Positions 43,891 to 52,805 of a stretch of 59,064 nucleotides of DNA are shown here, piece after piece. Below the pieces are notes generated by a model. That model was not told the origin of the DNA and ran no database searches. It saw only the letters and a program-made list of their open reading frames with translations. Numbering within the stretch: the first letter of the stretch is position 1; each line of letters opens with the position of its first letter. Made by a program: the position numbers and the translations under genes. Source of the stretch: Silicimonas sp. (GTDB lineage: Bacteria > Pseudomonadota > Alphaproteobacteria > Rhodobacterales > Rhodobacteraceae); the NCBI GenBank assembly GCA_022826385.1, contig JAJDUZ010000025.1:1-59064 (forward strand), written 5' to 3'.

Positions 43891-45053
43891 CAATAGGCCT
43901 TCCCGCGTGCCGAGACCGGCCAGAGCGTTTCGACCTTGCCGTTGCGCACACCGACATACCAGTCATGCACGTTGCAGGTTGGGTCGCAGTGGCCCGGCAC
44001 CAGCTTCAACTTGTCATTGACCTTGAGCACGCCGTCCGGGTCGGCCACCACGCCATGCTCGTCGGAGCATTTGACGTATTCGACATCGGTGCGCCCGAAG
44101 ATGAACGGCAGACCACTGTCGACGGACTGCGCCTTCAACCCGGCATCAACGATGGCCTTGTCGGCCTTGGCATGGCTCATGACGCTGGTCAGGATGAAGA
44201 GCGCATTTTCCCACTCGCCCTGATCGATCCGGTTACCGTTCTCGTCGAGGATACGGCCATAGTCGGCGTCCATGAACGCGTAAGAGCCGCACTGCAACTC
44301 GTTGTAAACGCCGGAATTACTCTCGAAGTAGTACGAGCCGGTGCCGCCACCGCCCACGATATCGCACTCCAGCCCGACGGCCTTCAACGCTTCCACCGCC
44401 TGGCTCACCTGAGCCACGGCAATTTCGATCTTGGCCTTGCGGTCGGCATAGCTGTCCATGTGCTGCATCGCGCCCTGATAGGCCTGCAGACCGGCAAACT
44501 TCAGACCCGGCGCTTGATCGATGGCACGCGCGATCTCAACCACCGAGGGCGTGTCGGTGACACCGCACCGCCCGGCACCGCAATCGATTTCCACGAGGCA
44601 TTCGATCTGGGTGCCATGCTTTTCAGCCGCCGCCGAGAGATCGGCCACGTTCGCGACGTCATCGACACAGCAAATCGTCCGCGCGCCCAGCTTCGGCATA
44701 CGCGCCAAGCGGTCGATCTTGGCGGGCTCCCGCACCTGGTTCGAGACCAGCACATCGGTGATGCCGCCACGGGCAAACACCTCGGCCTCGCTCACCTTCT
44801 GGCAGCAGACGCCGCAGGCGCCGCCCAGTTCGACCTGCATCTTCGCCACATCGACAGACTTGTGCATCTTGCCGTGCACCCGGTGGCGCATGCCATGCGC
44901 TTTGGCATAGTCGCCCATCTTCTTGACGTTCCGCTCCAGCGCGTCGAGGTCAAGGACAAGGCAAGGTGTCTGGATCTCGGCTTCGTCCATCCCCGGCAGC
45001 GCGGGCACGTCATAGCCGACTTCAAGCGTTTCAAGATCGATCATGTCTTTCAT
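43890..45053 (-). CDS. bhcC: BhcC, beta-hydroxyaspartate aldolase
   Basis: A 387-residue PLP enzyme of the D-threonine aldolase/alanine racemase-like fold. Marks are the early IQTPCLVLDLDALERNV, HRVHGKMHKSVDVAKMQ with the likely PLP lysine, and late HCDPTCNVHDWYVGVRNGKV holding the metal ligands. It joins glycine and glyoxylate to beta-hydroxyaspartate. The upstream GGAGAGG gives a good ribosome site. In isolation it might be named a DSD1-family aldolase; the operon settles the role. Confidence 0.95.
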   Translation of the reverse strand: MKDMIDLETLEVGYDVPALPGMDEAEIQTPCLVLDLDALERNVKKMGDYAKAHGMRHRVHGKMHKSVDVAKMQVELGGACGVCCQKVSEAEVFARGGITDVLVSNQVREPAKIDRLARMPKLGARTICCVDDVANVADLSAAAEKHGTQIECLVEIDCGAGRCGVTDTPSVVEIARAIDQAPGLKFAGLQAYQGAMQHMDSYADRKAKIEIAVAQVSQAVEALKAVGLECDIVGGGGTGSYYFESNSGVYNELQCGSYAFMDADYGRILDENGNRIDQGEWENALFILTSVMSHAKADKAIVDAGLKAQSVDSGLPFIFGRTDVEYVKCSDEHGVVADPDGVLKVNDKLKLVPGHCDPTCNVHDWYVGVRNGKVETLWPVSARGKAY

Positions 45054-45069
45054 CTGTCTGGTCCTCTCC

Positions 45070-46041
45070 TCAGGAGTTCATCCATGGCAGGGTTTCAAGG
45101 TCAACATTTCCGCCCGTGATAATCACGCCAACGCGCTTGCCGCGGAAAATCTCGGGGTTCTTCAGGATGGTTGCCAGCGGCACCGCGCAACTGGGTTCCA
45201 TCACGATTTTCATGCGCTTCCAGGTCAGGATCATCGCGTCGATGATCTCTTGCTCGGTCGCGGTCAGGATGTCGGTCACGTGGTTCGAGACGAAGTGCCA
45301 CGTGTTTTCCTTCAGCGGCACTTTCAGACCGTCGGCCACCGTCACCGGCGCGTCATCGGCAATAATGTGACCCGCCTTGAACGAGCGATAAGCGTCATCT
45401 GCCTGCTCGGGCTCGGCGGCATAGATCTCGACACTGGGTGCGATGTTCGACAGGGTCAGGCAGCAGCCCGACACCATGCCACCCCCGCCAATGGGCGCGA
45501 TCACGGCGTCCAGACCATCCACTTGATTCAGTAATTCGCGCGAGCAGGTCGCCTGCCCTGCGATCACCCGCGGATCGTTATAGGGGTGCACGAAGTCGGC
45601 ACCGGTGCGCTCGTGCACCTCGGCAAAGACGGCTTCGCGGCTGGAGGTGGACGGCTCACACTCGGTGATCGTCCCGCCATACCCGCGCACGGCCGCCTTT
45701 TTGGCTTCGGGCGCGGTGCGCGGCATGACAACGTTGCACGGAATGCCACGACGGCCGGCCGCATAGGACAACGACAAGGCGTGGTTGCCACTGGAATGCG
45801 TTGCAACGCCACGCTCGGCATCCGCATCGCTGAGACCGAAGACCGCGTTCGACGCGCCACGCACCTTGAACGCCCCGGCTTTCTGGAAGTTCTCGCATTT
45901 AAAGAACAGTTCCGCCCCGGTGCGCTCGTTCAGATAGCTCGAGGTCAGGATCGGCGTCCGGTGGATAAAAGGTGCGATCCGGTCATGCGCCTCGATCACA
46001 TCATCGAAGGACATGCCGACGGCATCCATCATGTCTTTCAT
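45070..46041 (-). CDS. bhcB: BhcB, beta-hydroxyaspartate dehydratase
   Basis: A 323-residue fold type II PLP enzyme, relative of threonine dehydratase and serine racemase. The PLP lysine is K59 in AGAFKVRGASN; THSSGNHALSLSYAA and the phosphate loop PIGGGGMVSG follow. It removes water from beta-hydroxyaspartate to give iminosuccinate. The start MKDMMDAVGM at 46041 is preferred over upstream methionines that overlap bhcA. It lies 10 bases past the bhcA stop and 16 before bhcC. Confidence 0.95.
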   Translation of the reverse strand: MKDMMDAVGMSFDDVIEAHDRIAPFIHRTPILTSSYLNERTGAELFFKCENFQKAGAFKVRGASNAVFGLSDADAERGVATHSSGNHALSLSYAAGRRGIPCNVVMPRTAPEAKKAAVRGYGGTITECEPSTSSREAVFAEVHERTGADFVHPYNDPRVIAGQATCSRELLNQVDGLDAVIAPIGGGGMVSGCCLTLSNIAPSVEIYAAEPEQADDAYRSFKAGHIIADDAPVTVADGLKVPLKENTWHFVSNHVTDILTATEQEIIDAMILTWKRMKIVMEPSCAVPLATILKNPEIFRGKRVGVIITGGNVDLETLPWMNS

Positions 46042-46051
46042 GGCGGTTTCC

Positions 46052-47242
46052 CTATTCTGCAGCCATCGCCAAAGGCGCGGCAGACTGGCGATACACGGAT
46101 TGAGCGGCAGCGACGCCCGAGCCCAGTTGAACATCAAGGCCAAGATCGACCATGGCCATTTCGGCCGTGGCGATGCCGCTGAGCGCCATCACATCGGTCA
46201 GACTGCCAAGGTGACCGATGCGGAAGACCTTGCCCGCGACATCGCCAAGGCCCGCGCCGAACGATACGCCATAGGCGTTCTCGGCATGGGACACGATGCG
46301 GCCCGCATCGAACCCTTCGGGCGTGCAGATCGCGCTGACCGTGTCCGAGTAAAGCTCGGGCCGACGCGCGCAAAGCGACATGCCCCACGCGCCGATCGCG
46401 GCACGCACACCCTCTGCGATGCGCGTGTGACGGGCAAAGACGTTGTCCATGCCTTCGTCCAGCAGCATCTTGCAGGCTTCGTTCAAACCGTTCAGCAACC
46501 CGACCGAGGGGGTATAGGGATAGCCGCCAGCTTCATAGCCCTTGGCCATGTCCCTGACATCGAAGAAGGTGCGGGGCAGGCTTGCGGTCTCGACCGCAGC
46601 GAGAGCCTTGGCCGAAAAGGCCGCGATGCCCAAGCCTGCGGGCAACATGAACCCCTTTTGCGAACCGGTGACGGCGACATCGACGCCCCATGCGTCAAAC
46701 TCGAACGGCATCGATCCGATGGAACTGACGCCATCGACAAAGAGCAGCGCCGGGTGACCGCTGGCATCCAGCGCCGTCCGCACACCGGCGATGTCCGAGC
46801 GCACGCCCGTTGCCGTTTCATTATGCGTGGCCAGTACGGCCTTGATCTGATGATCGACGTCTTCGCGCAGAACCTCCTCGAACGTGGCGACGGGCAGCCC
46901 CTCGCCCCACTCGACGCCAATGACTTGAACGTCCAGACCGAAGCGCTGACACATGTCGATCCACTTGTGACTGAACATGCCGTTCCGCGCGGCCAGAACC
47001 TTGTCACCGGGCGACAGCGTGTTGGCGATGGCGGTTTCCCAACCGCCGGTCCCGGTCGAGGGGAAGATAAAAACCTCGGCCACGGTCGAGCTCAGCACGG
47101 TTTGAACCCCTTGGCGCGCCGCGTTCAGAAGCTCGGGAAATACGGAGGAGCGGTGATCGATTGTCGGCAGATCGCAGGCACGGCGCAGCGCCTCCGGCAT
47201 GTTTGTCGGTCCGGGAATGAAAACGGGGTTCTGCAAACTCAT
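46052..47242 (-). CDS. bhcA: BhcA, aspartate-glyoxylate aminotransferase
   Basis: A 396-residue class V aminotransferase. The PLP lysine is K196 in VAVTGSQKGFML; FPSTGTGGWETAIAN and LFVDGVSSIGSMPFE are family segments. It transfers the amino group of aspartate to glyoxylate, yielding glycine and oxaloacetate. GGAGGAG lies before ATG 47242. It is the first gene of bhcABCD and diverges from bhcR across a 165-base AT-rich promoter region. Confidence 0.95.
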   Translation of the reverse strand: MSLQNPVFIPGPTNMPEALRRACDLPTIDHRSSVFPELLNAARQGVQTVLSSTVAEVFIFPSTGTGGWETAIANTLSPGDKVLAARNGMFSHKWIDMCQRFGLDVQVIGVEWGEGLPVATFEEVLREDVDHQIKAVLATHNETATGVRSDIAGVRTALDASGHPALLFVDGVSSIGSMPFEFDAWGVDVAVTGSQKGFMLPAGLGIAAFSAKALAAVETASLPRTFFDVRDMAKGYEAGGYPYTPSVGLLNGLNEACKMLLDEGMDNVFARHTRIAEGVRAAIGAWGMSLCARRPELYSDTVSAICTPEGFDAGRIVSHAENAYGVSFGAGLGDVAGKVFRIGHLGSLTDVMALSGIATAEMAMVDLGLDVQLGSGVAAAQSVYRQSAAPLAMAAE

Positions 47243-47300
47243 TGGGGGCTCCTCCTTAATTGCTGCCTGTTTAGGCCCGCCCCTCCAGATCGGCAATTTT

Positions 47301-47380
47301 TTTGAAATCGTTTTTCAAATATAGAAATTCTAGAATTATTTGAGCACTTGCAACGCTTTAATATTTTTCACATAGTGAAA
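47301..47380. promoter_or_regulatory. bhcA-bhcR operator region with three inverted repeats
   Basis: The AT-rich gap holds TTTGAAA-N5-TTTCAAA (47301-47319), the palindrome AATTCTAGAATT (47326-47337), and TTTCAC-ATA-GTGAAA (47366-47380). All lie between the divergent starts at 47242 and 47408. They are candidate BhcR (IclR-type) operators; which one is used cannot be read from sequence. Confidence 0.55.
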
Positions 47381-47407
47381 TCTATTTTCATAATTGTGAG
47401 AATCGAC

Positions 47408-48235
47408 ATGGAACGCCGCAGCCGGGGACGCCCGAAAGCCTGGGACGACAAGACAGAGCAGAACACGATCAAGTCGCTGGATCGCGCGATGGAAGTGCTG
47501 GATCACCTGTCCACCCTGCCCGGCGCGACGCTGTCGGAACTGGCCGGCGATCTGGATCAGTCGGCCGCCACCGTCTATCGCATCCTTGTCACGCTCGAAG
47601 GCCGTGGGCTTGTCGAGTTCTCTGCCGATGGCCAGCTTTGGCATGTGGGCCCTCGTGCCTTCCTGATCGGTGCGCGTTACCTGCGCCGCACCTCGGTGGT
47701 CGATCGGGCCCGCCCCATCCTGCGCAGTCTGATGACCGACACGGGCGAGACGGCGAACCTTGCTGTTGCGCGGGATGGCAATGTCGTCTTTGTCAGTCAG
47801 GTCGAATGCCACAACTCGATCCGGGCCTTCTTTCCGCCGGGGACCGTCTCGCCGATGCACGCCTCGGGGATCGGCAAGGCGCTTCTGGCTGAAATGACCC
47901 CTGACGCGCTCGATGCGCATTTGCGTTCGAACACTCTGGAAGTCTTCACCGAGCACACGATCGTCGACCCGATCCAGCTTCGGGACGAGATGCAGGCCAT
48001 CCGCCATCGCGGCTATTCGATTGACGATCAGGAAAAGAACCTTGGCATGCGCTGCATCGCGGCCCCCGTGTTCAACTGGCAGGGTGACGCGGTGGCGGGC
48101 TTGTCAGTATCCGGCCCCTCCAGCCGGATCACCGATGCCGAGATTCCGGCGCTGGCAGAGGCCGTTCGCCAAAGTGCTGTGCAACTCTCGACGGCGCTTG
48201 GCGCCGAGCTTCCGGCGACCGGCCCCAAGGCTTGA
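47408..48235 (+). CDS. bhcR: BhcR, IclR-type regulator of the bhc operon
   Basis: A 275-residue IclR-family regulator. N-terminal winged helix (KSLDRAMEVLDHLSTLPGATLSELAGDL), then the ligand-binding domain ending in NLGMRCIAAPVFNWQGDAVAGLSVSG. Its place, divergent from bhcABCD, matches the known BhcR, which responds to glyoxylate. The start MERRSRGRPKAW at 47408 gives a usual N-terminus; an upstream ATG would add 20 hydrophobic residues from the operator region. Confidence 0.93.
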   Translation: MERRSRGRPKAWDDKTEQNTIKSLDRAMEVLDHLSTLPGATLSELAGDLDQSAATVYRILVTLEGRGLVEFSADGQLWHVGPRAFLIGARYLRRTSVVDRARPILRSLMTDTGETANLAVARDGNVVFVSQVECHNSIRAFFPPGTVSPMHASGIGKALLAEMTPDALDAHLRSNTLEVFTEHTIVDPIQLRDEMQAIRHRGYSIDDQEKNLGMRCIAAPVFNWQGDAVAGLSVSGPSSRITDAEIPALAEAVRQSAVQLSTALGAELPATGPKA

Positions 48236-48270
48236 CCCCCTGCGGCGCTTGATCTACGCCGAAAGCTCAG

Positions 48271-48344
48271 GCGGGTATGATGTAATGGTAGCCTGTCAGC
48301 TTCCCAAGCTGAACGCGCGGGTTCGATTCCCGCTACCCGCTCCA
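48271..48344 (+). tRNA. tRNA-Gly (anticodon CCC)
   Basis: A 74-base gene with encoded CCA. The acceptor stem pairs GCGGGTA with TACCCGC. The anticodon arm TCAGC/GCTGA has loop TTCCCAA, giving anticodon CCC for glycine codon GGG. The T arm contains GGTTCGATTCC. It ends 20 bases before the thioesterase start. Confidence 0.97.
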
Positions 48345-48364
48345 GTCCTGCCATGAGATTTCCC

Positions 48365-48841
48365 ATGACCGATTACCTCACCGTGCTTTATCGTGCCGAC
48401 CTGACCGCGCAAGGGATTGAGGGGTTTGCCTATGGGTATGCCGACCGCGTCCGGTTTCACGAGCTTGATGCCCTGAACCACGTCAACAACGTCGTCTATC
48501 TGCGCTGGTTCGAAACGATCCGGGTGCGCTATGTGCAGGATTATGGCCTCTCGACCTATGAGGCGGACGACGATCCGCAGCTGGTGGTGCGCCGGGTGAC
48601 GGCGGATTATCTTGCGCCGATCTTCAAGAACCAGACCTATGTTGTGACCGCGCGAACGACGCTGGTGAAGCCGTCGAGCTTCTTGATGGAGTATGGGCTT
48701 TTCATTGACGGTCAATCGGTCGCGACGGGCGAAGCTGTTGTGGTCAGCCTGACCCCGGATGGCACCGGTCGCCAGACCCACCGTGCGGGCGCGATCCAGA
48801 CCATGATCGACCGCGACGGTGCGGTCAGCGAAGGGCTCTAG
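48365..48841 (+). CDS. Acyl-CoA thioesterase (4HBT hotdog fold)
   Basis: A 158-residue hotdog-fold thioesterase. RVRFHELDALNHVNNVVYLRWFE is the classic 4-hydroxybenzoyl-CoA thioesterase signature with the active-site aspartate and asparagine. ATG 48365 is preferred to 48353 because the latter lies almost against the tRNA 3' end. Substrate unknown. The stop overlaps the convergent serine hydrolase gene by 4 bases. Confidence 0.88.
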   Translation: MTDYLTVLYRADLTAQGIEGFAYGYADRVRFHELDALNHVNNVVYLRWFETIRVRYVQDYGLSTYEADDDPQLVVRRVTADYLAPIFKNQTYVVTARTTLVKPSSFLMEYGLFIDGQSVATGEAVVVSLTPDGTGRQTHRAGAIQTMIDRDGAVSEGL

Positions 48842-49815
48842 GACAGCCCCAGGATCGGGCCGTCGAGCAACCTCACAAGATCCCCGAAATACCCGTTGGA
48901 CCGCGCCGGAAGTGTCGGGTCCGAGGTGATCGCAATCGCCAGTCTCTGCGCAGGATGGGCCGCGATGACCTGTCCGCCATAGCCCCGCCCCAGCACATAG
49001 CCCGAGCGCGACAGGAACCACCCATACCCATAAGCAAGGCCGGACCAGTTCGATTGCGTATAACCTTGGGTCGAGGCCACCATCCAGTTGCCCGAAACGA
49101 CCTCTGCGCCATCAAAGCGGCCATTGTCGCGCACCAGCGTCGCGAGCTTCAGCATCGCTGTCGGGCGCAGCGCCATCTCGTTGCCACCCATATAGTAGCC
49201 CTGCGGATCGCGCGTCCATGGCGGGATCTCGATGCCAAGGGGCGTGCCAAGACGCTCGCGCGCCAACTGCAACAGGCTTTGCCCGGTCACTTCGCTGAGG
49301 ACCGCGCCAAGGATGTGGGTGGAGCCAGTCGAATAGAGCATCCGCCCCCCCGGTTCAGCCACGAAGGGGCGCGACAGGGCGTCCGAGATCCAGTTCCGCG
49401 AATTGACCCACGGCCCATAGTTGGCACCCGACGTCCGCTCGAGCCCGGCGCGCAGCGTCACAAGGTCCTGCAACGTGATGTTCTCGGCGCCCGGTGTTGC
49501 GTTGGCCGGCAACAGGCGGGGTGCAAGCTCGCCTATCGTGGCGTTGATCGAGGTCAACTCACCCCGGTCGAACGCGCTGCCCAGCAACAGGCTGACCACA
49601 CTTTTGGAGACCGATTTGATGTTGGCAAAACGGTTCAGGCTGGCCGGGGCACGCGCTTCGGCAAAGACAAGGTCATCGCCTTTGAGCACCTGAAGCGAGC
49701 GCATTTGCGGGAAGGCGTCGAACGCCGCGACCAGATCGTTGACCTGGGCTCGCGCGAGAAACGGCGTGGCAAGCGAAGCGGCGGACAAGGCAAGAAAACT
49801 GCGACGGTAAACCAT
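48838..49815 (-). CDS. Secreted serine hydrolase (beta-lactamase class C fold)
   Basis: A 325-residue exported hydrolase. MVYRRSFLALSAASLATPFLA looks like a Tat-type signal peptide. The catalytic SxxK motif is SVSK; YSTGSTH supplies the second motif and GYGGQ lies near the third. It is probably an esterase or peptidase of the class C/penicillin-binding family rather than a true beta-lactamase. The start could also be 49833. Two near-terminal segments (LAYGYGWFL, RGYGGQVIAAHP) fit the family. Confidence 0.85.
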   Translation of the reverse strand: MVYRRSFLALSAASLATPFLARAQVNDLVAAFDAFPQMRSLQVLKGDDLVFAEARAPASLNRFANIKSVSKSVVSLLLGSAFDRGELTSINATIGELAPRLLPANATPGAENITLQDLVTLRAGLERTSGANYGPWVNSRNWISDALSRPFVAEPGGRMLYSTGSTHILGAVLSEVTGQSLLQLARERLGTPLGIEIPPWTRDPQGYYMGGNEMALRPTAMLKLATLVRDNGRFDGAEVVSGNWMVASTQGYTQSNWSGLAYGYGWFLSRSGYVLGRGYGGQVIAAHPAQRLAIAITSDPTLPARSNGYFGDLVRLLDGPILGLS

Positions 49816-49889
49816 GCCCCAGAATTTGGGCATGGCCGCCGCGTTGTCCAGTGTCTGGCGATCACGACATCGTGGTTTGCGTCGCGTGT

Positions 49890-51500
49890 TTAGCCCGCAA
49901 TGCGGTGGATGAAGCCGACGAGCGCGGCGGTCGAGCCATCCTTGCCGTCGGCTGGCACGTCACCCGCCACGACAGGTTCCAACGCCTTGGCCAGTTCCTT
50001 GCCCAATTCGACGCCCCATTGATCGAACGAATTGATCCCCAGCATGACGCCTTCGACAAACACGCGATGCTCGTAAAGTGCCACGATCTGCCCAAGGACG
50101 TAGGGCGTCAGTTTCGGATAGACCAAAGTGGTCGAGGGCCGGTTGCCCGCAAAGACACGGTGGCGCGCCTGCCGCTCCAACTCGTCGCCGTCGAACTTGC
50201 CGGCGATCAGGGAACGCGCCTCGTCAAGGCTTCGCCCCCGCATCAACGCTTCCGACTGGGCCAGGCAATTGGCGACCAACAGCGTGTGATGCTGCGTCAG
50301 TTCCGGTTCATGCGCCTCGGCCCCCACCATGAACTCGCACGGGATCACGTCGCGCCCCTGATGGATCAGCTGATAGAACGCGTGCTGGCCATTGGTGCCC
50401 GGCTCGCCCCAGACAACAGGGCCCACAGTTGTTTCGACAGCTTGCCCATCAAGCGCGACCGACTTGCCGTTGCTTTCCATCTCGAGCTGTTGAAGATAGG
50501 CCGGAAGACGGGCAAGCCGTTGTTCATAGGGCAGAACCGCGCGCGTTGGATAGCCCATGCCCTGATGGTGCCAAATGCCGGTCAGGGCCAGCATCACGGG
50601 CATGTTTTCCAGTGGCTCGGCAGATCGGAAATGCAAATCCATCGCCTCCCCGCCTTGCAGGAACGCGCGGAACGCCTCTGCGCCCATGCCGATCATCAGC
50701 GACAGACCAATCGGCCCCCACATCGAATAGCGCCCGCCGACCCAATCTTCGAAACCGAAGACGCGCTCTGGGTCGATCCCGAACGCAGCAGTCTTCTCGG
50801 CCGCCGTCGAAAGCGCGACGAAATGTCGGCCAACCTCGGCCCCGCTCATCGCGTCGGCCAGCCAGCGCTGCGCGGTTTCGGCATTGGTCATCGTCTCGAT
50901 CGTCGTGAACGTCTTGGACGCGACGATCACAAGCGTCGTCTTCGGGTCGAGCCCCAAAAGCGTGTCGTTGATCTGCGCGCCATCCACGTTCGAGACGAAG
51001 TGCAAGCGCGGTCCGTCGCAATAGGGTGCCATGGCGATTGCGGCCATCGCCGGACCAAGGTCCGAGCCGCCGATCCCGATATTGACAACATCCGTCACCT
51101 GGCCGCCGGACAGGCGATAGATACCCGATCGCACGTCTTCCGCGAAGGCGGCCATGCGGTCGAGCGTGGCGAGAACGCCGGGCATCACGTCTGCGCCATC
51201 GACGATCACCGGCTCGCCCGACAAGTTGCGCAACGCCGTGTGCAGCACGGCGCGGCCTTCGGTTTCGTTGATCGGTTGGCCCGCGAACATCTCGTCGCGT
51301 CGCGCGGCAACGCCCGCCTTGTTATATATCTCGACCAGCAAGCTGCGGTCGCCTTCGTCCATCGCCGTCTTCGAATAGTCGAACAGCAACCCGCCCGCCT
51401 CTACCGAGAATGCCGTGGCCCGGTCAGCGGCCTCGAACCGCGATAGGATCGATGTCTTGGCCGCGCGCGTGGCGGCTTCTCTCAAAGTTGTCCAGTCCAT
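49890..51500 (-). CDS. pgi: Glucose-6-phosphate isomerase
   Basis: A 536-residue Pgi. Signatures include [48 protein letters not shown], and the late [18 protein letters not shown]. It interconverts glucose-6-phosphate and fructose-6-phosphate. It is last in zwf-pgl-X-pgi, 25 bases after the SUKH-like gene. Full length and no defects seen. Confidence 0.97.
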   Translation of the reverse strand: MDWTTLREAATRAAKTSILSRFEAADRATAFSVEAGGLLFDYSKTAMDEGDRSLLVEIYNKAGVAARRDEMFAGQPINETEGRAVLHTALRNLSGEPVIVDGADVMPGVLATLDRMAAFAEDVRSGIYRLSGGQVTDVVNIGIGGSDLGPAMAAIAMAPYCDGPRLHFVSNVDGAQINDTLLGLDPKTTLVIVASKTFTTIETMTNAETAQRWLADAMSGAEVGRHFVALSTAAEKTAAFGIDPERVFGFEDWVGGRYSMWGPIGLSLMIGMGAEAFRAFLQGGEAMDLHFRSAEPLENMPVMLALTGIWHHQGMGYPTRAVLPYEQRLARLPAYLQQLEMESNGKSVALDGQAVETTVGPVVWGEPGTNGQHAFYQLIHQGRDVIPCEFMVGAEAHEPELTQHHTLLVANCLAQSEALMRGRSLDEARSLIAGKFDGDELERQARHRVFAGNRPSTTLVYPKLTPYVLGQIVALYEHRVFVEGVMLGINSFDQWGVELGKELAKALEPVVAGDVPADGKDGSTAALVGFIHRIAG

Positions 51501-51525
51501 GTCGCCCCCTCAGATCGACCCCTGT

Positions 51526-52143
51526 TTATGCGGCGTGATGCTCCGCGAATGTGGTGAATGGGTCATCGCCTGGCTGTCGTGGCAATAATGAACTGCCCGT
51601 GGCCGGGTGGCGGATGCCCATATGCGCCGTGACCCACGCCTTCTCGTCGACCAGATCCGGCCATTCCGCGTCACTCATATCTTCCCAAAGCTGTTCCGGC
51701 GAGGCGGCAAGATCATCGCGCCCCTCGATCCAAGGATAGCCCATCGTCAGGATGGCGATAAGGTCTTCGGCACGCTCAGCCACCGTGAAGGCTTCGCCTT
51801 CGGACCCGAGGAACACGAACCGGTCCGGGTCGCCGGGGTTGCGCCAAAGCGCGATATAGCTGCCATCGCCGCCGCAATGAATGAACGGGATCACCCACTT
51901 TTCCAACCCGTCCTTGCCGAACCAGAAGCGGACAAGATCAGGCGGCAAGTCGAAATAGACGTGGCTCCACAATGTGTCGCGGCTCGCACTCGGCGCGACC
52001 GAGAGGAACGGAAGGCCGGCCGGCGAGTCGAACCGGTGCCCGCGTTCCTCCAGCCAGGCGATGAAGGTCCAGAGTTCGTGGGGAAGGTCGATATCCAGCT
52101 TTGTCAGACGCTCGCGCAGTGCGGCTTCAAAGGTTTCGGTCAT
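51526..52143 (-). CDS. SUKH/SMI1-KNR4-like protein between pgl and pgi
   Basis: A 205-residue soluble protein. The centre, FIHCGGDGSYIALWRNPGDP followed by FVFLGSEGEAFTVAERAEDL, resembles SUKH/SMI1-KNR4 superfamily proteins, many of which are toxin immunity proteins or protein-binding modules. The match is by pattern only. It starts 2 bases after pgl and is followed by pgi, so it is co-expressed with core sugar phosphate enzymes. No toxin gene is nearby, which argues against an immunity role. Confidence 0.6.
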   Translation of the reverse strand: MTETFEAALRERLTKLDIDLPHELWTFIAWLEERGHRFDSPAGLPFLSVAPSASRDTLWSHVYFDLPPDLVRFWFGKDGLEKWVIPFIHCGGDGSYIALWRNPGDPDRFVFLGSEGEAFTVAERAEDLIAILTMGYPWIEGRDDLAASPEQLWEDMSDAEWPDLVDEKAWVTAHMGIRHPATGSSLLPRQPGDDPFTTFAEHHAA

Positions 52144-52145
52144 GG

Positions 52146-52805
52146 TCAGGGCGCCCAGTGTATGTCTGCCTGCCCAAGAATTAACCCTATGGGTGCTTCC
52201 AAATGGTTAGCGCCCCTCGCCTTTTCCAACGCATTTTTCTTTTCTTCGCCGGTGATCAGAACATGCGTGCGGATCGCGCCGCTCAAAACCGGCGCCGTCA
52301 ATGTCAACCGCGGCTCCAAACCTTCCGAAGCCGCAACCGCCATCAGCGGCGGTGCGTGCCGATCCAGCGCAGCAGGCAAGTCGGCCGAGCCCGGAAAGAG
52401 CGAGGCCGTGTGCATGTCGGCCCCCATTCCAAGGACCATGACATCGATTGGCAAAATCGCCTGCAACCGCTCAATCTCGGCCGAGGCATCCTCGCCCTCG
52501 GGAACAAGCCGGACAAAGGTCGCGGCCGCGGCCCGGCTGGTCAGCAGGCGCTCGCGAATGAGCCGCTCGTTCGAGCGTTCGTGATCCGGCGGCACCTGCC
52601 GTTCATCCGTCAGAAGGACATCCACGCGCGACCAATCGATAGCTGCCGCACAGAGCTCGTCAAAAACCGGGCCCGGCGTGGTGCCGCCCGGAACCGCGAG
52701 GGCAACCCGGTCTTCGTGCAAAAGGGCAGCTTCCAACTCGCCCGCCAACTTGCTTGCCAAATCGACAAACATCAGGTCGCGGTCGGGATAGGTGATCAGG
52801 TTCAC
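52146..52805 (-). CDS. pgl: 6-phosphogluconolactonase
   Basis: A 219-residue lactonase of the DevB/SOL family. Marks: VALAVPGGTTPGPVFDEL, VLLTDERQVPPDHERSNERL, VMVLGMGADMHTASLFPGS. It hydrolyses the lactone made by Zwf. It starts at GTG 52805 and overlaps the zwf stop as GTGA. Length and motifs are normal. Confidence 0.96.
   Translation of the reverse strand: MNLITYPDRDLMFVDLASKLAGELEAALLHEDRVALAVPGGTTPGPVFDELCAAAIDWSRVDVLLTDERQVPPDHERSNERLIRERLLTSRAAAATFVRLVPEGEDASAEIERLQAILPIDVMVLGMGADMHTASLFPGSADLPAALDRHAPPLMAVAASEGLEPRLTLTAPVLSGAIRTHVLITGEEKKNALEKARGANHLEAPIGLILGQADIHWAP

Noticed and set aside
45070..46143. Earlier methionine for bhcB at 46143
   Set aside because: It would extend bhcB into bhcA; the family-like N-terminus begins at 46041.
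49851..51446. 531-codon plus-strand frame opposite pgi
   Set aside because: Antisense shadow of a textbook Pgi sequence.
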